DNA of 14,538 bases from NCBI GenBank assembly GCA_947168325.1, contig CAMVLN010000025.1, forward strand, positions 1-14,538. Reading direction: 5' to 3'. This DNA comes from an uncultured Elusimicrobia bacterium. Lineage in GTDB: Bacteria > Elusimicrobiota > Endomicrobiia > Endomicrobiales > Endomicrobiaceae. Every line of letters starts with the position of its first letter. Within the stretch, counting starts at the first letter, position 1. This document shows, piece after piece, positions 6,569 to 14,046 of the stretch. A model generated the notes under the pieces. That model ran no database searches. It had not been told where the DNA came from and saw only the letters and a list, made by a program, of their open reading frames with translations. The position numbers and the translations under genes are program-made.

Positions 6569-7561
6569 ATGATAAAAGCAATTTATTTAAACAATGGAAC
6601 ATGTAAACAAGAAACTATCATTGAAAACATTAACAAAATATATATTGATAAACCTTCTTTGTTGTGGGTTGACATCACATTAGAAAAAGGTGATTTATCT
6701 ACGGATGAAATTGCTTTACTTACAGATACTTTTAAATTTCATGAACTTTCTGTAGAAGATTGTTTATTTCCTTTGTATAATCCTAAGGTTGAAGAGTTTG
6801 ATAATTATTTATTTATAAATACTCACGGCATAAGATTAAAGAAAATGAATATGGCTGAATTTGATGAAGCAATGTATGAACTTGATATATTTTTGGCAAA
6901 AAATCTTATTGTTACAGCTCATACTGAAGAACTTGAATTTATAGAAACTTTAATGCATAAAGCAAAAGTTAAACCTCAAATAGAATTAAAAAGCATGGAA
7001 AATTTACTTTACAAGATTTTATTTACTGTAGTTTCAAATCTTGAACTTACCATGGATAAAATTAGTGATAAAATAGACATTCTTGAAGATAAAGTTCTCA
7101 AATATCCTAATCCAAATATTATTGAACAAATTCTTGACTTAAAAAAAGTACTTCTTTCTATGAGAAAAATTACTGATCCACAAAAAAATGTTTATTCTTT
7201 TTTCTCTAGGGAAAACAACGAATATATAAGAGATTCTTTTTCTGCATATTTTAGAGATATTACAGACCAACTTAACAGTTTAAATAAAACAATTAATTAT
7301 AATTCCCAAATGATAAGTTCACTTATTACTATTTATATGTCATCTGTAACTTTAAAATTGAATGAAACTATGAAGTTTTTAAGTATAATAGCAACAATTT
7401 TTTTGCCTATACTTATATTTGCAAGTTATTATGGAATGAATGTAGCTTTTCCTGAAATGAAAATTTTTGGAGAAACAGGAACATGGTTTTTCGCAATATT
7501 TTTAATACTTGCATCTACATTTGCAATTGTTATATATATGAAGAAGAAAAAGTGGTTTTAG
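6569..7561 (+). CDS. corA: CorA-family magnesium/divalent cation transporter
   Basis: A 330-aa protein of normal length for CorA, the pentameric inner-membrane Mg2+ (also Co2+/Ni2+) channel. A large cytoplasmic alpha/beta and helical domain occupies about residues 1-265. It is followed by transmembrane helix 1 (about 269-288), the invariant GMN selectivity motif at 289-291 (YYGMNVAFPE), a short outside loop, helix 2 (about 306-324) and a basic C-terminal end (MKKKKWF). Earlier family features are SVEDCLFP (61-68) and a long coiled helix (about 153-260). The gene stands alone, divergent from the decayed arginase gene and convergent with the PBP1A gene. Paralogues can prefer other metals, so the substrate is inferred from the family. 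Confidence 0.93.
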   Translation: MIKAIYLNNGTCKQETIIENINKIYIDKPSLLWVDITLEKGDLSTDEIALLTDTFKFHELSVEDCLFPLYNPKVEEFDNYLFINTHGIRLKKMNMAEFDEAMYELDIFLAKNLIVTAHTEELEFIETLMHKAKVKPQIELKSMENLLYKILFTVVSNLELTMDKISDKIDILEDKVLKYPNPNIIEQILDLKKVLLSMRKITDPQKNVYSFFSRENNEYIRDSFSAYFRDITDQLNSLNKTINYNSQMISSLITIYMSSVTLKLNETMKFLSIIATIFLPILIFASYYGMNVAFPEMKIFGETGTWFFAIFLILASTFAIVIYMKKKKWF

Positions 7562-7593
7562 ATTTAAATGATGGTACAAATCTATAATTTTTT
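7560..7593 (+). terminator. Weak terminator-like hairpin after corA
   Basis: AGATTT (7560-7565) and AAATCT (7578-7583) can pair around a 12-base loop, followed by TTTTTT (7588-7593). The stem is only 6 pairs with a single G-C pair at one position, so it would be weak. It fills the whole 34-bp gap between the convergent corA and PBP1A genes. Confidence 0.3.
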
Positions 7594-7595
7594 GT

Positions 7596-9701
7596 CTAAT
7601 ATCCTTCTTCTTGGCCTTCTTCTTTAAAATTTCTAGTATATTTATCTCTTTGAGTACAGTATAATGTAGGCATTGTCCCAAGTAAAAATGCTTCTTCGTA
7701 CTTGCCGGGTGTTTTACTTAAAGCTAACAACCCGGTTTTAGGATCTATATTAGTCCATTCAATTCCCCCATTTTGTGGTTCATAAAAATCAACAATAGGA
7801 TATCCTTCTAAAGCTTCTTTCATAAATTTTGTCCATATAGGACATGCAAGGTTTCCACCTGTAACCTTATTTCCTAGAGATGTCCTATCATCGTATCCTA
7901 CCCACACACCAGCAACCATTTGTGTAGTATATCCAACAAACCATGCATCAACACTATCGTTAGATGTCCCTGTTTTACCAGCACAAGGTCTACCCAATTG
8001 TTTTGCAGCATATCCACTACCTTTATCAACTACACCTTTTAATAAATTTGTCATAATAAAAGATGTTTGTGGTGATAAAATTTCTTTTTCTATAGGAATA
8101 TTATCTTCTAATATTCTACCATCTTTATCTATAATTTTTGTAATAAAATAAGGTTCAGTTTTTACTCCACCAGAAGCTAATGTTCCAAAAGCAGAAACCA
8201 TTTCCTGCAGTGTAACATCACTTGATCCCAATGCTAAAGATAATGTGTTTGTTAACGGACTTTTTATACCCATTTTTCTAGCATAATCAATAACTACATT
8301 TGGCCCTATTTTATTAATAACTTCTATTGCACATGTATTTATAGATTTTGCTAAAGCTTCTCTTAAAAGAACGGTTCCTCTGTATTTACCACCATAATTA
8401 ACAGGATACCAAACTTTCATAGGATTTATAACATCTCCTATATTCATTTTCTCAGCTAAATTTTCTACATAAGAAAGATTCCTAGACACTAATTTCCATT
8501 TTGAGTCATCAAAAACATATACCATCTGTTTATCTTCCAATACTGTTGCCGGAGTCATTAATTTTGTATCTATTGCTGCAGTATACACAAAAGTTTTAAA
8601 AGAAGAGCCTGCTTGCCTTTTTGCTTGAACAGCTCTGTTAAATTTTGTTTCCTCAAAATCTCTTCCACCTACCATAACTCTTATCGCACCAGTAGCAGGA
8701 TCTATTGCCATTATGGCACCTTGAACTTTTTTAGGTTCAACTTTCTCTTTTTCAAAAACTGCTATCTGATTCTTGTCAAACTTATCTAAAGATTCATTTA
8801 AAACTTTTTCTGCTATTTCTTGCATTTTTATATCAAGAGTTGTATATATTTTTAATCCTCCTTTATGCAAAATATTTGTCCCATATTTTGGTTCTAACAG
8901 CATTCTTAAATATTCAATGAAATAGTGTCCTGAATTTTGTTCTTCAACATGTTTTTCTGTAGGAACAGGAACTTTGTTAGCTTGGTCTTCTTGTTCTTTT
9001 GTTATATATCCTAGCTCTCTCATTCTAGACAAAACCACAGCCCTTCTTTTTTCAGCTCTTTTTGCATTTTTTAAAGGAGAATAGTAGTTAGGAGCTTTTG
9101 GAAGCCCAGCAATTAAAGCTGCTTCTGCTAAATTTAAATCTCTAACTGTTTTTCCAAAATATATCTTAGATGCTGATTCTGCACCATATCCGCCAGCTCC
9201 AAGATATATCTGATTTATGTATAACTGTAAAATTTCTTCTTTAGTATATTCCCTTTCTAGTTGTATAGTAAGTAATACTTCCTTTATTTTTCTTGATATA
9301 GTTCTTTCTGAAGTTAAAAATATAGTTTTAGATAGTTGCTGTGTTATTGTAGAGCCACCTTGCACTGTTCTGCCTTTTAATATATTTTTTATAAAAGCTC
9401 TTACTATTCCTTTTATAGATATTCCCCAATGTTTGTAAAAATCGTTGTCTTCTATAGCAAGAACAGCATTTTGTAAGTCTACCGGTATTTCTCTTAAAGG
9501 AACAAGAACTCTTCGTTCTATAAATAATTCAGAAATAACTCTACCGTTCCTATCAAAAATTTTTGTAACTATATTTGGAGTATAATTTTCAAGACCGGAT
9601 ATTGAAGGAAGTTCATCTATAAGCCTTTTTATATAAAAAGAACCACAAATTAATGATATTGAAAATAATATTACTAAAATTAATGCTATTTTAAATTTCA
9701 T
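7596..9701 (-). CDS. Class A penicillin-binding protein (PBP1A type), bifunctional transglycosylase/transpeptidase
   Basis: A 701-aa peptidoglycan synthase of usual length for the family. Residues 4-24 form an N-terminal membrane anchor. The GT51 glycosyltransferase domain follows: catalytic Glu84 in EDNDFYKH (84-91), GGSTITQQ (115-122), and the REYTKEEILQLYIN/YLGAGGYGAE region (150-175). The transpeptidase domain has SSFK with nucleophile Ser366 and Lys369, SIN at 453-455 and KTGT at 576-579, all intact. It polymerises lipid II glycan chains and cross-links their peptides in the periplasm. It has its own promoter and only a weak ribosome binding site before the ATG. It is separate from the lolD gene (213 bases upstream). 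The symbols mrcA or ponA are used for such proteins; I cannot choose between them. Confidence 0.93.
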   Translation of the reverse strand: MKFKIALILVILFSISLICGSFYIKRLIDELPSISGLENYTPNIVTKIFDRNGRVISELFIERRVLVPLREIPVDLQNAVLAIEDNDFYKHWGISIKGIVRAFIKNILKGRTVQGGSTITQQLSKTIFLTSERTISRKIKEVLLTIQLEREYTKEEILQLYINQIYLGAGGYGAESASKIYFGKTVRDLNLAEAALIAGLPKAPNYYSPLKNAKRAEKRRAVVLSRMRELGYITKEQEDQANKVPVPTEKHVEEQNSGHYFIEYLRMLLEPKYGTNILHKGGLKIYTTLDIKMQEIAEKVLNESLDKFDKNQIAVFEKEKVEPKKVQGAIMAIDPATGAIRVMVGGRDFEETKFNRAVQAKRQAGSSFKTFVYTAAIDTKLMTPATVLEDKQMVYVFDDSKWKLVSRNLSYVENLAEKMNIGDVINPMKVWYPVNYGGKYRGTVLLREALAKSINTCAIEVINKIGPNVVIDYARKMGIKSPLTNTLSLALGSSDVTLQEMVSAFGTLASGGVKTEPYFITKIIDKDGRILEDNIPIEKEILSPQTSFIMTNLLKGVVDKGSGYAAKQLGRPCAGKTGTSNDSVDAWFVGYTTQMVAGVWVGYDDRTSLGNKVTGGNLACPIWTKFMKEALEGYPIVDFYEPQNGGIEWTNIDPKTGLLALSKTPGKYEEAFLLGTMPTLYCTQRDKYTRNFKEEGQEEGY

Positions 9702-9726
9702 AAAAAGCCAGACTATATTTGATAAT

Positions 9727-9760
9727 CAAGTATTATACTTGAAAAAGAAATATTTAACAA
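9727..9760 (-). promoter_or_regulatory. PBP1A promoter with a 15-bp palindrome over the -10 box
   Basis: On the minus strand TTGTTA (9760-9755), a 17-base spacer and TATAAT (9737-9732) form a good sigma70-type promoter, with transcription expected to start near 9725, about 24 bases before the ATG. The -10 box is the centre of a perfect palindrome with 7-bp arms, CAAGTAT and ATACTTG around one base (9727-9741). A repressor could bind there, but palindromes over TATAAT also arise by chance. Confidence 0.6.
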
Positions 9761-9914
9761 TTATTTTTCAATCAAAAACTATAAATATCTATTAATCGTT
9801 TTACAAAGATAGTAATTTACAAAAAAACAAGTAAAAATTTTTAATTCACAATATACAAGTTTTTTATTGTTTGTTTTTTATACTTATTTATAAGAAAATT
9901 GCATCTGCCCTTTT

Positions 9915-10598
9915 CTATTTTATTTGTCCATCAATTATTTTGATTTGCCTATCAGCTAAATTCGCCAAATCTTGACTATGAGTAACAACTAGCAAAGTTG
10001 TTTTTAATCTGCTACAAATTTCAAACATTAAATTTTCTATTTTTTCGCCTGTTTGTCTATCCAAATTTCCTGTAGGTTCGTCCGCAAAAAGTATTTTAGG
10101 ATTATTTATTAAAGCTCTTGCAAGTGCAACTCTTTGTTGTTCTCCGCCAGACAACTCGTTTGGCATATGATTTATTCTATTTTCTAAACCCATTATTTTT
10201 AACATTTCTAAAGCATACTCTTTCTTCTTTTTTTTATTGTTCCACACAGGTATAAGAACATTTTCCAAAACACTAAAATCTGCTAATAAATAATGAAACT
10301 GAAAAACAAATCCTATACTTTCATGCCTTATTTTTGCAAGTTTAGCTTTAGAAAAACTTGTTATATCCACATCATCAATTAAAACTTGCCCCGATGTAGG
10401 TTTGTCCATAAGACCTAAAACATGTACTAGTGTACTTTTCCCTGCACCTGATGGACCCATAAGAGCAACCTTTTCACCTGATTTTATTAAAAGATCTATG
10501 CCTTTCAAAATTTTTACATCCGGAGACTTTGGAATTATGTAGTTTTTGGTTAAATTTTTTGTTTCTATTTTCATAAAACAGTTTATAATATTTACCAT
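9915..10598 (-). CDS. lolD: LolD-type ABC transporter ATP-binding protein
   Basis: A 227-aa ATPase of the LolCDE/MacB group. It has Walker A GPSGAGKS (48-55), Q-loop Gln100, signature LSGGEQQR (149-156), Walker B ILFADE (169-174) and switch His207. The stretch FQFHYLLADFSVLENV (99-114) closely follows the typical LolD string and separates it from other MacB-like ATPases. LolD powers release of outer-membrane lipoproteins from the inner membrane to LolA, together with LolC/LolE. No permease gene is adjacent in the window, so the partner must be elsewhere. Most homologues would start at the internal Met9 (10574), but AGAGG (10604-10608) stands 5 bases before the ATG at 10598 and nothing similar precedes 10574, so I keep the longer start. 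The gene diverges from the epimerase gene. Confidence 0.87.
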   Translation of the reverse strand: MVNIINCFMKIETKNLTKNYIIPKSPDVKILKGIDLLIKSGEKVALMGPSGAGKSTLVHVLGLMDKPTSGQVLIDDVDITSFSKAKLAKIRHESIGFVFQFHYLLADFSVLENVLIPVWNNKKKKKEYALEMLKIMGLENRINHMPNELSGGEQQRVALARALINNPKILFADEPTGNLDRQTGEKIENLMFEICSRLKTTLLVVTHSQDLANLADRQIKIIDGQIK

Positions 10599-10630
10599 CT
10601 ATACCTCTAAATCATATCAATTTTTTATCA

Positions 10631-10725
10631 TTAATACCAATTTGTTGTGTACTGTGCCAATACAAATAATATAATTTATAATGTATAATACAGTAATTAA
10701 TAAAATTGTGGCTAGTTTTTAGGAG
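10631..10725. promoter_or_regulatory. Divergent promoter region between lolD and the epimerase gene
   Basis: Rightward, two TATAAT boxes lie at about 10669-10674 and 10684-10689; TTGTGT stands 19 bases before the first. AGGAG (10721-10725) is the epimerase ribosome binding site. Leftward, TTGGCA and TATTAA with an 18-base gap lie before lolD. None of these pairs is ideal, so exact starts are uncertain. Confidence 0.35.
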
Positions 10726-10730
10726 TTTTT

Positions 10731-11699
10731 ATGAGCATATTAGTTACAGGTGTTGCAGGTTTTATTGCAAACAAAGTTGCAGAAAAATTATTGAAAACAA
10801 AAAAAGAAGTTATAGGTATTGATAATATAAATACTTATTATGATGTAAAAATAAAACATTACAGATTAAACAAATTAAAAACTTATCAGAACTTTAAATT
10901 CTATAAAATAGATATTGAAAACAAAAAATCATTAGATAAAATCTTTAAAAATAATAAAATTTCTGCAGTAATAAATTTAGCTGCAAGAGCTGGTGTAAGA
11001 TATAGTATGGAAAATCCTTTTGTATATGTTTTGACAAATACAATGGGAACTTTAAACTTGTTAGATTTGTGTAAAGAATATAAAATTAAAAAATTTGTTT
11101 TAGCTTCAACATCATCTTTATATGCAGGGCAAAAAATGCCTTTTATTGAAAATTTGGCAGTAAATACCCCAATTTCTCCTTATGCTGCTTCTAAAAAAGG
11201 TGCAGAAGCTATGTGCTATTCTTATCACTATTTGTATGCAATAGATATATCTATTGTAAGATATTTTACTGTTTATGGTCCAGCAGGAAGACCAGATATG
11301 AGCATAATAAGATTTATTAAATGGATAGATGAAGGAACTCCTATAGAACTTTTTGGTGATGGTTCACAAAGTAGAGATTTTACTTATGTAGATGATATTG
11401 CAAATGGAACAATTAAGGCTTTAAAAAAAGTTGGTTTTGAAATTATCAATTTAGGTGGTGGAAATAATCCTATTTCTTTAAATTATGTAATAAACTTAAT
11501 AGAACAGTATCTTGGTAAAAAAGCAAAAATCAATAAAAAACCCTTTCATAAGGCAGATATCGTTTCAACTTGGGCAGATATATCAAAAGCAAATAAAATT
11601 TTAGGATGGAAACCTAAAGTATCTTTAGAACAAGGTATAAAAAACACTGTTGATTGGTATTTAGAAAATAAATCTTGGTTTAAAAAAGTGAAGTTGTAA
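10731..11699 (+). CDS. NAD-dependent sugar epimerase, UDP-glucuronate 4-epimerase-like
   Basis: A 322-aa extended short-chain dehydrogenase of normal length for sugar nucleotide epimerases. The Rossmann motif GVAGFIA (7-13) has Ala where Gly is more usual at the third glycine. The catalytic set is Ser128/129 (STSSLY) with Tyr151-x3-Lys155 (YAASK). NTYYDVKIKHYRL (34-46) after the first strand and RYFTVYGPAGRPDM (177-190) are characteristic of UDP-glucuronate/UDP-glucose 4-epimerases, as is DGSQSRDFTYVDDI. The enzyme probably turns UDP-glucuronate into UDP-galacturonate for capsule, O-antigen or other surface glycans. Start supported by AGGAG 5 bases upstream. No other glycan gene is adjacent. 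Its stop is only 10 bases from that of the convergent surE, leaving no room for a clear terminator. Confidence 0.85.
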   Translation: MSILVTGVAGFIANKVAEKLLKTKKEVIGIDNINTYYDVKIKHYRLNKLKTYQNFKFYKIDIENKKSLDKIFKNNKISAVINLAARAGVRYSMENPFVYVLTNTMGTLNLLDLCKEYKIKKFVLASTSSLYAGQKMPFIENLAVNTPISPYAASKKGAEAMCYSYHYLYAIDISIVRYFTVYGPAGRPDMSIIRFIKWIDEGTPIELFGDGSQSRDFTYVDDIANGTIKALKKVGFEIINLGGGNNPISLNYVINLIEQYLGKKAKINKKPFHKADIVSTWADISKANKILGWKPKVSLEQGIKNTVDWYLENKSWFKKVKL

Positions 11700-11709
11700 C
11701 TTGAAAAAT

Positions 11710-12462
11710 TTAACCATTTTTTCCAAAACTCTTTTTTAATTCTTTAATTTTTTTAAAATGAGTTTGATCTAAATTTAATGGTGTAATAGAAATATATTGT
11801 TGTTCTATCACATCTATATCAGACTTTTTATTTTTTTTACCTGAAATAAATCTTCCTGCAAGTTTATAATATGTTCCGTTTTTTGTTTTTTTTTCTATTA
11901 TTGTTTCATCATAACATCTTATACCTAAAGGAACTATTTTTATTCCCTTATAGTTTGGCGGAACATTAATATTTAAGCAAGTTGCAGGTCTTCCTTTTTT
12001 TTCAGTTTTTAAAATTTTTTTTATTATTTTAGAAACTGCTTTTGACACTTTGCTATAACAAGGTTTTTCTTCGTTTGTTGCAGATACAGAAATTGAAGGA
12101 ATACCTAAAAAAGCTCCTTCTCTTGCAGCTGCAACAGTTCCTGAATATACAACATCTTGTGCAAGATTTGCACAAGTATTTATTCCAGAAACCACTAAAT
12201 CAATTTTATCCTTAAAAAAAGAGTACAAAGCATATTTTACACAATCTGTTGGTGTTCCCCCTACAAGCACATAAAAATTTTTTTTAATTTTTTCTAGTTT
12301 AATATACTTTTTTAAATGTATAGATTGGCTTGTTCCAGACATTTCTTGTTTTGGAACTACTACATAAATATTTGCAAACTTTGATAGTTCTTTAATTAAA
12401 GGTTTTAGTCCCGGTCCTTTTATGCCATCATCGTTAGATATTAAAATATTCGGCTTAACCAT
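11710..12462 (-). CDS. surE: 5'/3'-nucleotidase SurE
   Basis: A 250-aa SurE, a metal-dependent phosphatase that removes phosphate from nucleoside 5'- and 3'-monophosphates and short polyphosphates and is tied to stationary-phase survival. The N-terminal NDDG (10-13) supplies the metal-binding aspartates Asp11/Asp12. SGTSQSI (42-48) and SGIN with Asn95 complete the site, followed by DVVYSGTVAAAREG (103-116). In the usual SGINxGxNxGxD string two glycines are replaced here (SGINTCANLAQD), with the ligand residues kept. Length is normal. The start overlaps the end of murG by 8 bases (12455-12462, ATGGTTAA), so it is co-transcribed and probably translationally coupled. The coupling of surE with murG is not the classic surE-pcm order. 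Confidence 0.93.
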   Translation of the reverse strand: MVKPNILISNDDGIKGPGLKPLIKELSKFANIYVVVPKQEMSGTSQSIHLKKYIKLEKIKKNFYVLVGGTPTDCVKYALYSFFKDKIDLVVSGINTCANLAQDVVYSGTVAAAREGAFLGIPSISVSATNEEKPCYSKVSKAVSKIIKKILKTEKKGRPATCLNINVPPNYKGIKIVPLGIRCYDETIIEKKTKNGTYYKLAGRFISGKKNKKSDIDVIEQQYISITPLNLDQTHFKKIKELKKSFGKNG

Positions 12463-13543
12463 TTATTAAATTCAAAACCTCCTGTGCTAATAGTTCTTGT
12501 GGAAATACTTTTGGTTTTATTTTTCTGTTAACATCTATAACAGTATTATTAATTTTTGTTTCAATAAAGTTTAATATTTGTTCTTCGGTTAAATTTTTTT
12601 CTTCTATTACTACTCTTAAATTTTCTTGCTCTAATGATTTTGCATTATAGTATTGATGATTTGAAGTTGCATAAGGAAAAGGAACAAACAATGCTGGAAG
12701 ATTATACATTTCAATTTCTTTTATTGTCCCTGCACCTGCTCTACAAATTACAACATCGCTACAACTATAAGCATTCCCAATATCGTCCATATACTCAACA
12801 ATATATTTGTTATATTTTATATTGTCATATTTTTTAGATATTTCATTAAAATCTTTTGAACCAATAATATGAATAAACTGAATATTACTTTTATATTTGC
12901 TATAAAGTTTTTGTGCAACATTAAACATTATATTATTTAATTTTGTGGCTCCTAAACTTCCTCCAAAAACAAATATTGTAAATACCAAAGGATTAAGATT
13001 TAATTTTATTGAAGCTTGAATTCTTGTAATATTAAAAATATCCTTCCGTATAGGATTAGATGTATAAATAGTTTTATGTTTAGGAAAAAATTTTATACTT
13101 TCTTTAAAACTTATAGCAATTTTATCTACAAACCTTGATAGAATTTTATTAGCTAGTCCGGGAATGGTGTTTTGTTCATGAATTAGTGTTGGAATATTTT
13201 TTAGTTTTGCAACAAGAATTATTGGAAAAGATAAGTATGCTCCCATACCAACAACTACACAAGGATTCGTTTGCTTTATTATAGAATATGAATCAAATAA
13301 AACTTTTATAAATTTAAAAGGAAATAAAAACAAACTTAATGATAATTTTCTTTGTAGAGCTTTAAAATTTAAAATTTTGTAATTATATCCTGAATTTTTA
13401 ACTATTTTTAATGATACCCCATTTTTATTGTTGTTAACTATAAATATTGGGTTTGTTTTTGCTAATTTTAGTTCATAGGCAAGTGCTATTCCTGGATAAA
13501 CATGTCCACCCGTTCCACTAACAGCAATTAAAATATTTTTCAT
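12455..13543 (-). CDS. murG: UDP-GlcNAc:lipid I N-acetylglucosaminyltransferase MurG
   Basis: A 362-aa GT28-family enzyme that adds GlcNAc to lipid I to give lipid II on the inner face of the cytoplasmic membrane, the last inside step of peptidoglycan synthesis. Family motifs are in order: GTGGHVYPG (10-18, with His14), HEQNTIPG (122-129), GGSLGA (194-199), RAGAGTIKEIE (268-278) and PFPYATSNHQYYNA (288-301). The usual Ser before RAGA is Cys here. A basic-hydrophobic patch near 66-80 (KLSLSLFLFPFKFIK) fits membrane association. AAGG (13554-13557) is 10 bases from this ATG but 6 from an out-of-frame ATG at 13547. It is the first gene of a two-gene unit with surE and is not inside a mur/fts cluster in this window. 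Confidence 0.93.
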   Translation of the reverse strand: MKNILIAVSGTGGHVYPGIALAYELKLAKTNPIFIVNNNKNGVSLKIVKNSGYNYKILNFKALQRKLSLSLFLFPFKFIKVLFDSYSIIKQTNPCVVVGMGAYLSFPIILVAKLKNIPTLIHEQNTIPGLANKILSRFVDKIAISFKESIKFFPKHKTIYTSNPIRKDIFNITRIQASIKLNLNPLVFTIFVFGGSLGATKLNNIMFNVAQKLYSKYKSNIQFIHIIGSKDFNEISKKYDNIKYNKYIVEYMDDIGNAYSCSDVVICRAGAGTIKEIEMYNLPALFVPFPYATSNHQYYNAKSLEQENLRVVIEEKNLTEEQILNFIETKINNTVIDVNRKIKPKVFPQELLAQEVLNLING

Positions 13544-13591
13544 TCATTTTTTACCTTTTTAGTTACACTTAATAATGTTCTATAATACATA

Positions 13592-13597
13592 ATTATA
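13592..13597 (-). promoter_or_regulatory. Candidate -10 box for murG-surE
   Basis: TATAAT on the minus strand, about 50 bases before the murG start. No good -35 is visible at 16-18 bases upstream. A perfect hairpin begins about 24 bases further upstream. Confidence 0.25.
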
Positions 13598-13620
13598 AAA
13601 TATTTTAATAGATAATAAAC

Positions 13621-13653
13621 TTCACAGTATCTATATATAATAGATACTGTGAA
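13621..13653. repeat. Perfect 14-bp inverted repeat (hairpin) upstream of murG
   Basis: TTCACAGTATCTAT (13621-13634), a 5-base loop ATATA, and ATAGATACTGTGAA (13640-13653) are exact reverse complements. No T-run follows on either strand, so it is unlike an intrinsic terminator. Possible roles are a regulator binding site upstream of murG, an mRNA-end hairpin or a mobile palindromic element; the sequence alone does not decide. Confidence 0.75.
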
Positions 13654-13809
13654 CTACACACAAAATATTAAAGCATTATAAAATAAGTACTAGTTGATAA
13701 CTAATTTGATTTACAAATTTTTAATTATCCTTATAAAATATTGTTATTTAGAAACCATGAAAGAATATAGTTATTTTCTCTTCCTTTTTAAAAAATAGAT
13801 GATTCTTTT
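13654..13809. other. AT-rich non-coding stretch, nothing recognised
   Basis: Between the perfect hairpin and the decayed repeats I see no frame with a ribosome binding site, no RNA gene and no clear promoter. A 12-codon frame at 13758 (MKEYSYFLFLFKK) lacks any support. Confidence 0.5.
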
Positions 13810-13981
13810 TATAGATTCCCAATATAGACTTTTTGAAATGATGCCAACAAGAAACAAAAAAATAATATATTTTATTTTTCTATAGATTGCCGATTACAAA
13901 TTACAAATTTCGACAATAATTAAAAGCATAGAATCTTTATTTTAGGTGCCCGATTAAAATATTTGCAAATTACAAACAATC
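13810..13981. repeat. Three decayed copies of an intergenic palindromic repeat
   Basis: Three segments share a layout. At 13810-13845, ATAGATTCCCAA is followed by TTTGAAATGATG. At 13880-13920, TATAGATTGCCGATTACA is followed by TTTCGACAATAA, where ATTGCCGA and TCGACAAT pair at 7 of 8 positions. At 13942-13981, TTAGGTGCCCGATTA is followed by GCAAATTACAAACAATC. The TAGATTCCCGA...TCGGGAATGA style of palindrome is common between genes in many bacteria; these look like old, mutated copies. Copy two also has an internal TTACAAA tandem, and copies two and three share GATTA and AAATTACAAA. Confidence 0.4.
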
Positions 13982-14046
13982 TTAAATTTATCTACTTATA
14001 TTATCTTACTAATTTTCATATATTTTAATATATTCATTATTTTTTA

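Noticed and set aside
9818..9848. Possible lolD terminator (AAAAATTTTT near a T-run on the minus strand)
   Set aside because: The self-complementary stretch has no loop and no G-C pairs, so it would not form a stable hairpin.
13621..13653. dif-type XerCD recombination site
   Set aside because: The arms are longer (14 bp) and show no resemblance to the usual XerC/XerD half-sites with a 6-bp centre.
13755..13799. 12-codon rightward frame MKEYSYFLFLFKK
   Set aside because: No ribosome binding site and no neighbour that would explain a small peptide; expected by chance.
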